Positions 29,492 through 41,039 of a stretch of DNA of 64,000 bases are shown here, piece after piece. How positions within the stretch are numbered: position 1 is the stretch's first letter; every line of letters begins with the position of its first letter. The translations under genes and the position numbers were made by a program. The stretch is from assembly GCA_029747015.1 (NCBI GenBank), contig JAKOGI010000107.1, positions 804,606-868,605 on the forward strand, given 5' to 3'. The notes under the pieces were generated by a model. That model was not told the DNA's origin, ran no database searches, and worked only from the letters and a program-made list of their open reading frames with translations. This DNA is from Carnegiea gigantea (lineage: Eukaryota; Streptophyta; Magnoliopsida; Caryophyllales; Cactaceae).

Positions 29492-29510
29492 GTTTTTTTT
29501 TTTTTTTTTT
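29492..29510. repeat. Poly-T tract upstream of the Aux/IAA gene
   Basis: A run of about 19 T about 235 bp upstream of the TATA box. Confidence 0.8.
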
Positions 29511-29520
29511 TGGTTGATAA

Positions 29521-29526
29521 GAGACA
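29521..29526 (-). promoter_or_regulatory. Candidate auxin response element
   Basis: GAGACA is the reverse of TGTCTC, the core bound by auxin response factors. It lies about 220 bp upstream of the TATA box. A six-base match is weak evidence alone. Confidence 0.35.
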
Positions 29527-29624
29527 AGTATGCATTGTATTTATGTTGTTTTGTTTTTATCAAAAGCTGGATCGTATTTATATTGTTGATTGAAGAGGAA
29601 GATCAAGAGAGAAAAGCATTGAAT

Positions 29625-29632
29625 CCACGTGG
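29625..29632. promoter_or_regulatory. G-box in the Aux/IAA promoter
   Basis: CCACGTGG is a perfect palindrome with the CACGTG core of bHLH and bZIP sites. It lies about 115 bp upstream of the TATA box. Confidence 0.5.
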
Positions 29633-29743
29633 GCAAAACTAGGTGGGGGTTATGTCGGGGAGGAGGAGAGCAATGAAGGGCGGACACAGTCTTTGATGTC
29701 ACGTAATGTGCCCCCACTCTGTCCCCCTTGTCCTTAGCTTCCA

Positions 29744-29750
29744 TATAAAA
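29744..29750 (+). promoter_or_regulatory. TATA box of the Aux/IAA gene
   Basis: TATAAAA lies 174 bp before the start codon. A transcription start would fall near 29,775, giving a 5' leader of roughly 140 bases that contains the (GA)n run at 29,892-29,914. Confidence 0.65.
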
Positions 29751-29891
29751 CCCCTCGGTCCTCTTTGTTCTCCCCCAAAAACTTCTCCCTTAGATAGGTA
29801 ATAATCAACCTTAGCCTCCTCCCCATTCACGCAACCCCAACAAATTCCTTCCTTCCTCATTCATTCTACCCAAACAACTCCACAACAGACT

Positions 29892-29914
29892 GAGAGAGAG
29901 AGAGAGAGAGAGAG
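29892..29914 (+). repeat. (GA)n run in the Aux/IAA 5' leader
   Basis: About eleven GA units end four bases before the ATG at 29,918. GA runs in plant leaders can act as GAGA-type elements; that role is inference. Confidence 0.8.
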
Positions 29915-29917
29915 TAG

Positions 29918-32654
29918 ATGGGGAAGATGAGGCAAGCAGATGTCAATCAACATCATCGTTCATCTTCATCTTCTTCAATAGATAGTAACACAAATAGTAC
30001 TGGGTATGAAATTGCACATGAGTATTGTTATGGAAATGTGTCTTCTAGCAGCTCATCTCTTTCTTCCTCTACAAATAATCATCATAATTCTGGGTATAAT
30101 TATACAAAGGATCATTTGAGCACGGATCTTAGGCTGGGCCTTACTATTTCTCATCATCACCATCATCATTTTTGCTCCTCTTCTTCCCCAAGGTATGTTC
30201 CTTTCATCGTAATCTTGACACATTCCGTATCCATTGATACTTACTATGCATGTCTCAAATTACTGGTAGCTTAACTGTGTAATCTTTTTTGCCCGGGGGG
30301 GAGATTATAATTAATTAGAATTATCTCGGCTCTGATAACACAAAGTGGCTATGATACTATAAATATTATTTTGTATAGTCGGCTAAATTTTTGGCACTCA
30401 AATTACGCTCTTATTTTTGAATTCCACCATTTTAGTCTTTCTACTTTTATCGACACATTGAAGAGGAGGTTACCATGTACATATATGAGGATCTCAAAAT
30501 AATATAAGAAGATTTAATGCTTACTAACACGAGCTTATAAGGCATGACTTTAATAATGGAGGAATTTGAATATATTAATTTTTTTGGTTGGAAAATTTAT
30601 AAAATATGAGGTTTTTTTCTTTTTTGCTTTTGTTGAATGATCATAGAGAATATTCTAGTTTGATCTTTCACAAATTGAATGTACTACAAGTTAAAACACA
30701 AATCAATATATTCAACAAACGAATATTAATAGGACACTGTGTAATATGCTTGTCAACATGATGACACATATGCTATACATGAGTTAGACTATTCAATCTC
30801 ATATATTAGAAAATATGATTTCAACTATATATCTATACAACTTGTCTCTTATAAACATAATGTTGATCTTACAAAAAGATCTGATTGTAACACTTCTGTA
30901 AAACGTGCATTTAGATAATGATGTATGATTTGATTTCTCTTTTAGTTTTCTACATTAAAAAGTTTCAAAATGATGTAACATATATTTGACTACGTGAGTT
31001 CTACAAAGAGCTTAAACTTGAGGTTTTAAAACAAGTTAGATGTCATCGTAACTCCCATTTATCTAGAGCTGTGGTCCCTTTCTGTACCTTTAAGTTGAGA
31101 TTTGAATCCCTTGACCAATTTATATTTTTAATTTACTTTGTAATTTTTTAAAGTAATTAAAATGTGTTGTGGGACTCATGATGAGCACAAATGGGATGTT
31201 GATTTTAGGGAGCAGTATAGTGACTGGCCACCAATCAAAGGGCACTTAAGGAACACGCTTGCAGGGAAATCAAACGGCCATCCAAGCCTAATTTCAAGAG
31301 AAGACACTTTATTTGTCAAAGTTTACATGCAAGGCATTCCCATTGGTAGAAAGCTTGACTTGCTCTCTGTTGATAGCTACCATTCCTTGATTTCCACTCT
31401 TTCCCAAATGTTCAAAACCACCATCCTTTGTAAGTCCATCCCCCCCCCCCCCAACAAAATGAAAAAACCAATTTTCTTGCCCAATATCTGAATTTCATTT
31501 TTTAGTAAAGTGTCTAATTTTGATCCAACCAATATTTGCAGCTCACAGCTAAGGACATAAATCTTTGCATACCACTGTTTCATATATATATATATATATA
31601 TGAAACAGTGGTAGATAAAAATAATGAAAAATATATAATCCTAATATAGGATAGATATTATGATCAAGTATATAATATGTTGTTGTAATTTTTATTGTAA
31701 TTTGACTATGAATATAATTTACAACTTATTTTAATAATGTTTCTTTCTGAAAATAGATCCGGAAATTGTTCACCATAATTCTTCAGAGAAATGTCATATT
31801 CTTACCTATGAGGATAAGGAAGGGGATTGGATGATGGTTGGTGATGTTCCTTGGAAGTAAGTCCATTTCTGACATGAATTCATTAGTTTTCTAAATTACT
31901 TTTATTTCTCAACCTGCCCGCCCTCCCCCTCCCCTCCAGAAAACAAACAAAAATTAAAAAAATAAAGCTACCTTGAAATTTTAATTACAATTTGATGAGA
32001 TTTGTGAAACTTAGATATAGCATACCCAGGCCATAGCTTAAATTTTTTTTCAAGTGGTTCTATGAACACAGATGGTTCAAGTGGTTTGACACTTGTTCCC
32101 CTTAAATAAGGTCTTCGATTCGAGTCTTGTGAATAGAAAAAATTTATGAAGGGAGAGTTCTTCTCCTTATTAGGCTAATAGTAGCTTGATTCATAATGTG
32201 TAAGGGAAGATTCAAGACCCCCTTAAAAAAAAAGAAAAATTCAAGTGGATCTAAAATTTTCTGTAGGTTGGTACTTTAATTTTATTACAAATTTAACTTC
32301 TACTAGAAAGTACTTGTTCATCAAATTGATGTAGGAATAATAGTTTTTCCTCTTTCCAAAGCACAATAGTGCTACAATTTGGGGAAAATATTGCCACCAT
32401 TGCAAAGTCTGTCACAAATAAGCTTCTTATTTTGCATTTGGCTTTCAAGGATTATCAGATGGGCTTGATTATCTAAAGATAGTATTAATGAGAATATAAT
32501 TTCTTTTTAGCAAATTATTCACTTTCTGCCCTTCGCAAGTTATATGCCACCATTTAGGTATTCTAATTGAGGGTATATTTTTTTTCGTGTTGGCAGGATG
32601 TTTTTAACCACGGTAAAGAGACTGAAGATTGCTACACTGGATAGACGCCAATAG
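29918..32654 (+). CDS. Aux/IAA transcriptional repressor, IAA20/30/31-type
   Basis: This nuclear repressor of auxin response binds ARF factors and recruits co-repressors. Exons are 29,918-30,192, 31,209-31,429, 31,757-31,856 and 32,597-32,654. All junctions are GT-AG and in phase, and give 217 residues. The start MGKMRQ and the Ser-rich head (15-20, 42-51) resemble IAA20/30. Residues 71-75 LRLGL are the EAR motif. A His run follows (79-84). Domain II, normally VGWPPV/I, reads YSDWPPIKG (95-103), as in IAA31-like proteins that bind TIR1 poorly, so the protein is probably stable. Domain III (126-160) has the PB1 lysine K129 and GRKLDL. Domain IV (179-210) has the acidic DKEGD (185-189) and GDVPWKMF. 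Intron 2 has a palindrome and intron 3 a SINE. Nothing looks broken. Confidence 0.95.
31571..31612. repeat. Perfect 42-bp palindrome in Aux/IAA intron 2
   Basis: The arms ACCACTGTTTCA and TGAAACAGTGGT flank an 18-base TA run that is itself palindromic. The whole block can form one uninterrupted hairpin. Confidence 0.9.
32063..32239 (+). mobile_element. tRNA-derived SINE in Aux/IAA intron 3
   Basis: It has an A-box-like CAAGTGGTTTGACAC and a B-box-like TTCGATTCGAGTC about 35 bases later, and an A-rich tail. It is flanked by the duplication TTCAAGTGG(T/A)TCTA at 32,049-32,062 and 32,240-32,253 (13 of 14 identical). It lies in the sense orientation of the gene. Confidence 0.75.
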
Positions 32655-33892
32655 TAATTGTAGGTGTGATTAGCTACGCAGTTTTTGTTGACTTATAATC
32701 ACTATTTTTGGATTTGATATTTCGTTATCAACTATACATGACAGAAGTGGTTGTACAATACAAATATGTTTTGGGGGGTTGGGGTTAGTTTGGAGAATGC
32801 CACAAAGGCTAATACATCGGGATTGGAATCTGAGTTTTAAATATGAATTTTAAAAACTTTACTAGTCATATTAGCTAAAACTCATTCAATCGTAAGGCGA
32901 ACATTATTTGGTATGCAAAAAAAATATGTGTGAAAATTGAAATACATACTGATAGTTGTGTTTTGTTAAAAGTGTATGCGATTAACACTATATTAGATAT
33001 ATAATTATAGTGATTACAGGCCAACGAATTCATTTTAGATGCACTTTGACATTTTTGGGTACTTTATTGCTAATGATATTCTTCCTAACACAATTTACAT
33101 CGACCCGACCTTCTCTATTTGCAAGAGAAATCTGGCAATGTATTCATAAAGCTGGGAGTATATACTCTCACTTACCAAGAATAAATATTTTTCCAATGTA
33201 TATTTGTCACATAGATAAATTTTAATATGTGGCGCTGATGTGACTTATAGGAGTATGTGCTCCTAGGAGTATGATATAGGCTTTGAAGAAATCTACATTT
33301 TGTCATAATTACTAAACATTACTGCATTAAAACTTATCTAAATCATATTCTTTTCATTTGTAAGAAACTATAAAAAGTTTAAACTACAAGGAGTTATAAC
33401 AGAATGTAATTTTTAAGTTTAAAGCTTGTTTAAAAAGGGAAAACAAAGACCTCACTGCCTCTCCATGTACTTTGATCTAGTAGTCTTTTAGAAAAACACA
33501 ATCTGTGTACTACCATGTATGCATGATTTCATGTATATATGTACCACAAAATTTTTTGACTACTAATCTCTTTTTTTTCTCCTTTTCTTTTCTTTGTGGA
33601 GCTAACAGTGCGGAAGCAATGGAGGATTAGCATTCATATTTAACCTATGTATAAAGGACACAAATTTATGTACGAGTCAGTCTCACGGAAATTTAATGTG
33701 AGACCGTGTACGTTACAAGACATTTTTCTTTTAAATTTATGAAGTGGTTAATGAGTGTGTGAGACATATTGCGATATAAGTCATTGTCAGATGGTATCAC
33801 ACAAGACTTGTTGGACAAATGAAACTACATATTCGTCTTTAGTGGAGAAGGTTTTTTTGGGGGGGGGGGTAGCAAGTAAGGTTGCATCGAAT
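32655..33892. other. 3' flank of the Aux/IAA gene
   Basis: This stretch must contain the 3' UTR; no strong poly-A signal decides its end. GTCTCAC...GTGAGAC words near 33,672-33,703 and ATGGTATCACACAAGAC near 33,791 look like remnants of a common dispersed repeat. No other gene is seen. Confidence 0.4.
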
Positions 33893-35495
33893 CACTATGA
33901 CAAAACAAATCTATAGTAGCACTTTATAAGTCTTGTATCAGCACTATAAATTGTTGCATTAAACCTAATGCAACACTTTCTGAAACATTGTCTTAAGTTC
34001 CATCACATTAGCCTAATGTAGCACTTTCTTAGAAATATGAAACACTTATATTAAGTGTTTCATTGGATTAACAAATGCAAAGCTTTTTTGCAGAGGCTGA
34101 TACAACACTTTCATTACCCAAATGTAACATTTTGTCAATCAAATTGCAGCATTTTTACCACCTACATGCAACACTTTTGTTTTTCATTCCACCTGTATGT
34201 AAACTAAAATTTATTCTCGATAAACATAATTGTAATATCGGGCCGTTTGTAGCCGTACGTAGCTCCTCTCCAAATTACCAATGAGGCTCACCTATTAGTT
34301 CAAGCCTGTATAGCATACTTAACGGCTAGCGCTTAACTTCCCATGAGGTCACCCATAATGTGACTTTGTCAAACTTAGCACACCTAATTGTGGATTTTTA
34401 GGAATTAGCAACCCATCATGTAAGCTGCACTTTAATTTGATGACATATGTATTGTTATTAATTCATTTAAGTATTAGCTAGCCGTACTTTAGAATGTTAT
34501 TTTTTTTAATTATTTATAACTACTGTGAGGCATATATACAATTATAAATATAAAGACTAAATATAGTAAGACGTTGTTTAAAAATCTGACAATAAATTAT
34601 TTTGGTTACCATATTCTAAATGCTTGTCTTGCATATAGAATAAGTAAAATTATTAACTATGCTAATCAACATTAAGTAGTTCAATGATACATACCTGTTC
34701 TATTGAACTAATTTTTTAAAAAGATGTTTGACAGTTCAATTATTGAACCATGAAGTAATATTTAACTGTATTCTATTTTTTGATCAAATTGTAGTCAAAT
34801 GTAATAGACCAAATATAATTCTCGTGACATCTTCCATGATGTTAATCCATTATTTTGGCTTGGGCTATTATTACCTAGAACTTCTCTATAGGTCACCGAG
34901 TATTTATGATTATAATTTTAATACATGTTTCTTTTTCTTTAATTTCTTTTTATTTATCTTTGGTGTAATATCTATTGATAATAATTAGAGAATAGCCTAT
35001 TCGTTTAACATTTTAGTTGAATTGAACACCCTTATGGGCACCTAGTTAGGGCATGTGTTATTAAAAATTTCTTAAACATGATTTCTTATTGGTAATATTT
35101 ATTGATAATTTTTTAGAGAACAACCTACTTATTCAACTATAATTGTCTTTAAAGCGAATACTTCAATATAAATGTTACTTTTTAAGTCTTATAAATGAAA
35201 TACTTGTAATAATGTACTTGTAAATGTGACATTCATAAAATAGTGTTGCATTTCTACTCCAAATTGCAACATCTTTAAGCAAATATTGCATTTTTGTTTC
35301 AAATTGTAACATTTTCCAATAAATGTTGCATTTTTACTCAAAATATTGCAACATTTATATAAAACTGTTGCATTAGATGTATAAATGCAACACTAATTAC
35401 CTATTGTTGCATTAGACATTAAGTTGATATAATATACAACAATTTTTATAAGTGTTGCATTTTTAGTGTTGCATTAGATCCGTTATCTAGTAGTC
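33893..35495. mobile_element. CACTA-like non-autonomous DNA transposon
   Basis: It begins CACTATGACAAAACAAATC. The right end read backward is GACTACTAGATAACGGATC, close to the CACTACAAGAAAACGG type. Both subterminal regions are packed with TGCAACAC/GTGTTGCA words (33,948-34,175 and 35,236-35,480) in inverted relation. Flanking triplets AAT and GAT differ by one base. No transposase is present. Confidence 0.5.
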
Positions 35496-35647
35496 GATGG
35501 CAGGAAAATTACATCTAAGACATAGGGAATGCTGAGTACCACAAAATTAAATATGTAAGAGCTCTAATCTCATCTCTAGTTTGGATCCTTTTGCAACATA
35601 TGCTGTTATGTGCTTTGCTGTATTTATCACCATCCTGACCAATTAAT
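35496..35647 (-). mobile_element. LINE copy A, 3' UTR part
   Basis: It aligns with 44,268-44,400. Shared stretches include TAATCTCATCTCTAG, then GCTTTGCT(G/A)TATTTATCACCATC and TGACCAATT. It continues across element Y at 43,918. Confidence 0.65.
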
Positions 35648-35683
35648 TGTTGTGATTTTGCAAGCACACAGTTTATCGATGTA

Positions 35684-36298
35684 TGTTACGGGTTGATAAT
35701 TCTCTCAAACTCAAACCCATGCACCACTAGCAAACTTATTCAAAATCCTTCTTTAGCTTACTAGTGAGCCTTAAGTGTTGCTTGACATAGACTTGAGGAG
35801 CTAAGTAAGCACACATTACTCAAAAAGAACCTAGAGAAAAAGTTGACATAAGGAAGTTTGGGAAAATGCCTTGTATTGCACCTGAAATGCTTTGGAATGC
35901 TTGGTTTACAAATGAGCCTCCTTACGGATATATATACACATCCAACTCCTCAACGGATTATGGAGATCTATTTGATCCTACGGTTAATACTGTACATCCA
36001 GAATATTCTATATAAATATTCAAGATAATACACATGTGTAAAAATATGTGGAATATTCTAAAGAGTATTCTAGAATATTCTAATACAACCTAGAAAGTTC
36101 TAGAATACTCTACAAGATCCTAGACACTCTGAAAGATTCCAGAACAGTCTAGAAGATTCTAGAGCGCTCTAGAATATTTGAGAACATTCTAGAATATTTG
36201 AGAACATTCTAGAATGTTCTAGTATATTCCAGAAGATTTTAGAATATTTTGAAAGATCTCAAAATATTCTAGAATCTCCAAAAACTTGACCCATGACA
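35684..36298 (-). mobile_element. Solo LTR with heat-shock-element array
   Basis: It has TG...CA ends (TGTTACGGG...CCCATGACA) and is flanked by TGTA on both sides (35,680-35,683 and 36,299-36,302). On the minus strand a TATA-like GTGTATATATATCC lies near 35,925-35,940. Upstream of it, at 36,000-36,290, is a dense array of nTTCnnGAAn sites. The organisation is that of a heat-responsive copia LTR such as ONSEN; family membership is inference. No internal region remains, consistent with LTR-LTR recombination. Confidence 0.7.
36065..36290 (-). promoter_or_regulatory. Cluster of perfect heat shock elements
   Basis: TTC-GAA-TTC with two-base spacers lies at 36,068-36,080, GAA-TTC-GAA at 36,093-36,105, and a perfect four-unit run at 36,202-36,219. 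Another three-unit run lies near 36,182-36,194, and many two-unit sites occur between. HSF trimers bind three or more such units. Confidence 0.7.
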
Positions 36299-37765
36299 TG
36301 TAGTAGTTGAGGATATCGTCCACAAGGATGGGGTGTGAAATTAGATTACTAACAACTAATCCAACCTAGCATCATTAGAAAGAATAAAATAAATAAGAGA
36401 TAACATAGACTAACCATGAGCTCATCTCATCCCTACATGCAAGCAAATTAGACATAAAATGAATAAGCAACAAGCAGAATAGGCCACATGATTGCAGCCA
36501 CTAACATCTATAACAAGCATCAATAGATTAAACATTTGAAATTTGGAATAAAATTGAAATAACAAAATTACAAGAACAAAAAACAACTAACATCATATTG
36601 TTCCTAGATCATTGAGATTAGATCAATCAAAGAAACAGAGAATGAGATTGTGCAAGTTAGAAGGACTATACCCAACAAATCACAACCCATATTATTCTTC
36701 TCACATCCAAACTAATTGAAACATAAGACACTGAGTATCTCCAAATTAAAGTCAAACTCATTAGCAAGAAGCAACAACCCAAAATTGAAGTATATTTAAG
36801 CTCAGTAGAACTACCAAGATACAACAAGAGAAGAAGGAAGAACTCAAAAATAGGATCCTAATTAAACAAAAAACTCGTATTTCAACACCACATACCAGAA
36901 TTTCACTCCAAATTAACAAGACAGAAATTAATTACACAAATTTCTGAAGACTAAAAACAAATCTGAAGCAAACGAAATGAAAATCGAGGAAATGAAAACT
37001 ACAAAACTAATGCCCTATTCTACACCCTATTCCTTCTACTTCTACTTGCTCCCTTTGGATTGATCTTACAACTTCCAATCATAACCAAAACCATGACCCT
37101 TTCTCTTGATTGTTTCCATCAATTCCAAATCAAATCTCCAACCGGTTGTTTGTAACTAACAAGAAACTTGAAGGCCTGCTTTAATTTGCCAATTGACTCA
37201 CTACCTATATTGATGGATGAGTAGATGATGAAGATGAGTGAAGATAATGGCTGAAATTTAAAATTAATTGAGGAGAAGAGAGAACAAGATGAAGGATGGG
37301 GAGTTGGTTCGTGGTCCTACCGGGGAAGGAGAAGAAGAGAGACAAGGTGATATGTGGGGGAATGAATGTGAAATTAAAATAAGAGGGGGTGGCGATTCAT
37401 GTGACATGAGGCATGCATGGTGGGGGAAAAAAAAGAGGAAAAATGAAGGAGGGTAAAGGCTAGACATGTGCGACTCACATGGGTCAAATGACAGAGGAGC
37501 TAGATAGACTAGCCCGATGGGTGCCAGGTTATGGGGAGGAGGAAAGAAGAGTTTGAGTTGGGCTACTTGAATTTGACAAACTTCTTCCCTTCTGATCCAA
37601 ACTAAAAAGAAACAAGTAAGAGAGATTAAAAATTCTACAAATTATATGCAAAACATGGGAATCGTTATTATATTTATATTTTTTTGGCCATTTTAAACAA
37701 AAATAGAAAAAACTAAATAAAACACCAAACTTAACAATTCTGATGAGCCAAAATTAACAGTTCTT

Positions 37766-38096
37766 TTGGTTTAAAGAGGGAGAAGGGGAAGGGAGGGGGA
37801 TGAAGGTTAATTAACTTCATCCCCTTTGTTTGGGAATATGAGGGGGAGGGGAGGGGAATGGAGGGGAACATTTAACCCTCATTCCCCTTATTCTCATCAT
37901 TTTTAGTTCACCCTCAAAATGAGGGGGAGAGGAGGCTAACGTAAGAAGTTTAATAGTTCTCCCTCTTTCCCCTCCACCCTCTTTTCATAACATATTCATG
38001 CAAGGTGAGGATAAATTATTTATTTCCTTTCCTTTCCTTTGCCTCCATTACCTTCCCATCTCTTCCCCTTCCTTCCCCCTCTCTACCTCAACCCAA
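37766..38096. mobile_element. MITE with purine-rich inverted ends
   Basis: The left end TTGGTTTAAAGAGGGAGAAG continues GGGAAGGGAGGGGG. It mirrors the right end TTCCTTCCCCCTCTCTACC...CAACCCAAA. A GGGGAGGGGAATGG block sits in the middle. It is about 330 bp with no coding capacity. Confidence 0.55.
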
Positions 38097-38148
38097 ACAA
38101 TGTGTATATAAATTAGGGCATAAAAATGTCACAATTTTAGGTTAAACA

Positions 38149-39480
38149 GTACTCAAACATTTAAATTTTGCTCATCTTTAAGTAAAATAAAACTAAATTA
38201 CCCAAAAAAGAAAATAAAATTCTAACTAACTTTCGTAGGAATCTCGATTATACTTATCATGTGTAACAAACCCTTTAAACCCCTAGGTTCTCCCTAGTGG
38301 ATGACTAAGGTCTTGTGAGTGTTCCTAAAAGATATATCTACAAAATCTTTGAAAAAGAAAGAAAAAGAAAAGAAATAGAAAATTGTTTTGGTTTTCAAAA
38401 GCTCATATATACAATGCAGGAGAAAAACATGTGCATATCCCAATCAACCACATCACTCGAGTAATCTAGGTGTTAGATCACATATAAATATAATATATAC
38501 GTCAAGAAACTTTTAATGCCTCCCAATGACATCCACCCACTATCATAAACCCCACTTAAAAAATGTGAACAAGGATTGGTAGAACCTCATTTAGAGAACA
38601 TGTTCTAGCTTATGTGTCTGGGATATGATAAGATTCACTCAATTCATCTTCTAATCATACAAACTATCACAAACCTATTAGAACTCTCAATCCTCCACTA
38701 TTAAAATGTAAAATGCAACATTATAATTGCGAGGACTTTATAGGTTGTAACTGGACTAAAAATTAAGGGATAGAAGATGGACACTCAATTTGGGAGATGA
38801 GAAGCTAAAAGTCATGTGATTAGTGAGCAACCACACACTTCCACAAGCTACACCATACACATACATTCTCCCAGCCTTATAGCAAAATAAGTATACACCT
38901 ATCAAAAATAAACCACTGGAAATGAGTTAAAATAATGAAAACTAAGTATATATAACAACTATGGCAAATACTCTTATTCACAAGACTATTCTTCCTTTTT
39001 TATGACTTTTTTTCTTTTTTTCTCCTTGGGATCCTTTTTCATTTTTTTCTTATCTTTCATTTTTTTTTTGCGCTCTTTTTTCCGAAAGAAAAATGAATGA
39101 ATGGCATCTACGAATATAACTTATTCTTCAGATAATCATAATGAAATACAACCGATACAACTAAGAGGCGAAAATCTCTCAAGCAAGTCAATATCGTCCC
39201 CTCACCATACCAAAAGAACCAAAATCAATCAATAAAATACATCAATACCCAAAGGTTACCCATCAAATGCTGAAGTGTTGCACCACTAGACTTTGCTTAG
39301 GTAATAGAACAAGTGTTTAGGTCAAGGGTTAAAATGAAGGTTCACAACAAATGAAAACGGTCAAAAACTCAACCGGCTAACAAGGATAAAAACATTCAAC
39401 TTAGGATGGCAATTTGACTTATGTGGCTTATAAAATACATGAATGTCTCTATCATGTTACCATATTAAACATACTAAATG
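38149..39480. other. Element Y non-coding interior
   Basis: No open frame with a recognisable domain. It corresponds in position to the 3' spacer of the 46,054-60,813 element. Confidence 0.4.
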
Positions 39481-39488
39481 TGATTTTG

Positions 39489-39582
39489 AAGAGAATCAAA
39501 GTAAGTTCTAGAGATATAATTAATCACAGATCGAAGATAGGCTTAAAATCTCATAGGTTACCTACCAAAGTCAAGACAACTT
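39489..39582 (-). other. Conserved spacer block in element Y
   Basis: On the minus strand it contains GGTAGGTAACCTATGAGATT, then TTAAGCC, and further on ATCTCTAGAACTT. The same two words occur in the same order at 54,657-54,790 and 48,541-48,672. Confidence 0.65.
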
Positions 39583-39744
39583 GCTATAGAAATATCATGG
39601 GTTAGGATGAGACATAAAAGTCACACCTTAGGTTAAGTTCTATTATCCACAAAATATCTGGATACAACCTAAGGACTAAGGTACAAGAAGACATAGTCTG
39701 TTAGAATAGCCCACATTTGTCAAAACAAAACAAAAATCTTTTTG

Positions 39745-40926
39745 GATTGTTTCAAAAGTTTCTTTTTTTTCGCTTTTTTTTTTCATTTTGAAACATAGTT
39801 TCGCCACCCCCACACCAAGATAAGATAATGTCCTTATTGGAAGTGAAAAGAAACATAAAAACTAAAAAGAAAAACATATGTATGAAAAGAAAAGAAGACT
39901 GGAAAAAGAAATAAAATGATAAGACACTAAAATCAAAACAAAAATAATAAAATAAAATAAAGCAACAAATATATGCAAAAGAAGATAACATAAAAAGAGG
40001 AGATAGAGAGGAACGATTATACCAGGTCAGATGCAAAAGTACACCTAAGCTATAGTCGCCTGAAATCTGTTTAGATAGAGGCTTGTGGAGCATTAGTCCC
40101 TCCATATCAAGCTGAAAGTTGCTACTCAAATCATAATCGCGTAGCATACGTAGAAGCTTATCACACAGGCAAGAACAACTCTCAATCACATGAAAACAGT
40201 AAAAGTCAAAGAGTTGGAGTCAGAAAGAGTACATCTACCGCATCAATGCAGCATAATGGATCATACATACCCAAAATTAACTTGCAAATGGATCATTGAT
40301 GTATTTATTATTATGAATGAGTTGTCTAGCCAAAACAGTTAAATCCCCAAGCATCTTAATCTTGGTGTGCTCAAGAGTTTGGTTTAGAATAACATTCTTA
40401 GTGACAAGGGTTTGAAACTCGACAAATTCAGACTTGGATGACTTAAAGAGATGATTATTATTAATGGGTCAAAGGAAAATGACTCGTATTCAATATAGAA
40501 ATCTATATCCAGACATTCACTGATATTAAACCTATATGAAAAAGACTTATATTGCACATAGAAATGATCATCGATCAATTCTAAACTAGTAGGCTCAACC
40601 ACCACCTCACACAACTCACGTATGAAAGTAACTACTAGGCTCAACCACCTCCTCACATGACTCACGTATGAAAGTAGCTTCTAACTCATCAAAATTATAA
40701 TGCTCATCTTTAATAGAAATGCTCCAATCTAACTCACTAGTACATTCAAGTTCTTCACCATCTCAAAGCCACAAGACTGAGTAAAAGGGGCAGGTGGGAC
40801 GGAAAAAACTGGGGTATCTTCAGTGACATCCCTAGGAGTGCTAGGTTGGGGTGCAAAGTCATGGAATAGAGAAATAGGGAGGTCATCCTCTTGCTCTAAG
40901 TCAGACAAAGACATATCACCATGCAA
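39745..40926 (-). pseudogene. Element Y, region downstream of gag, decayed
   Basis: The minus frames hold acidic low-complexity protein (MSLSDLEQEDDLPISLFHDF near 40,920) with no catalytic motif. A short direct duplication, AACTCACGTATGAAAGTA-type, lies at about 40,613-40,678. On the minus strand GTGTGGGGGTGG near 39,807-39,821, preceded by AAGGACATTATC, resembles the internal polypurine motif of the TR-GAG elements. Confidence 0.4.
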
Positions 40927-41039
40927 GTTTGACCTGCTAATATGAGAGATCTCAAAATCATCATAAAGACTAACTGCAGGTTCAGAAGATCCTTATACTA
41001 GAGTTAGGGTCATACAAATTATTATTCTCCCTACAAGGA

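Larger units (their letters stand above)
35648..38148 (-). repeat. Element Y 3' LTR, carrying a solo LTR and a MITE
   Basis: The low end joins across the solo LTR (35,684-36,298) to give TTATCGATGTAGTAGTTGAG. This leads into GATATCGTCCACAAGGATGG, a typical gypsy LTR end. The MITE at 37,766-38,096 is also inserted in it. The partner LTR ends at 43,917. Confidence 0.55.

Noticed and set aside
39745..40189. 145-codon minus-strand frame in element Y
   Set aside because: It is rich in Phe and Leu from a T-rich stretch, with no membrane-protein family recognised, and continues no gag motif.
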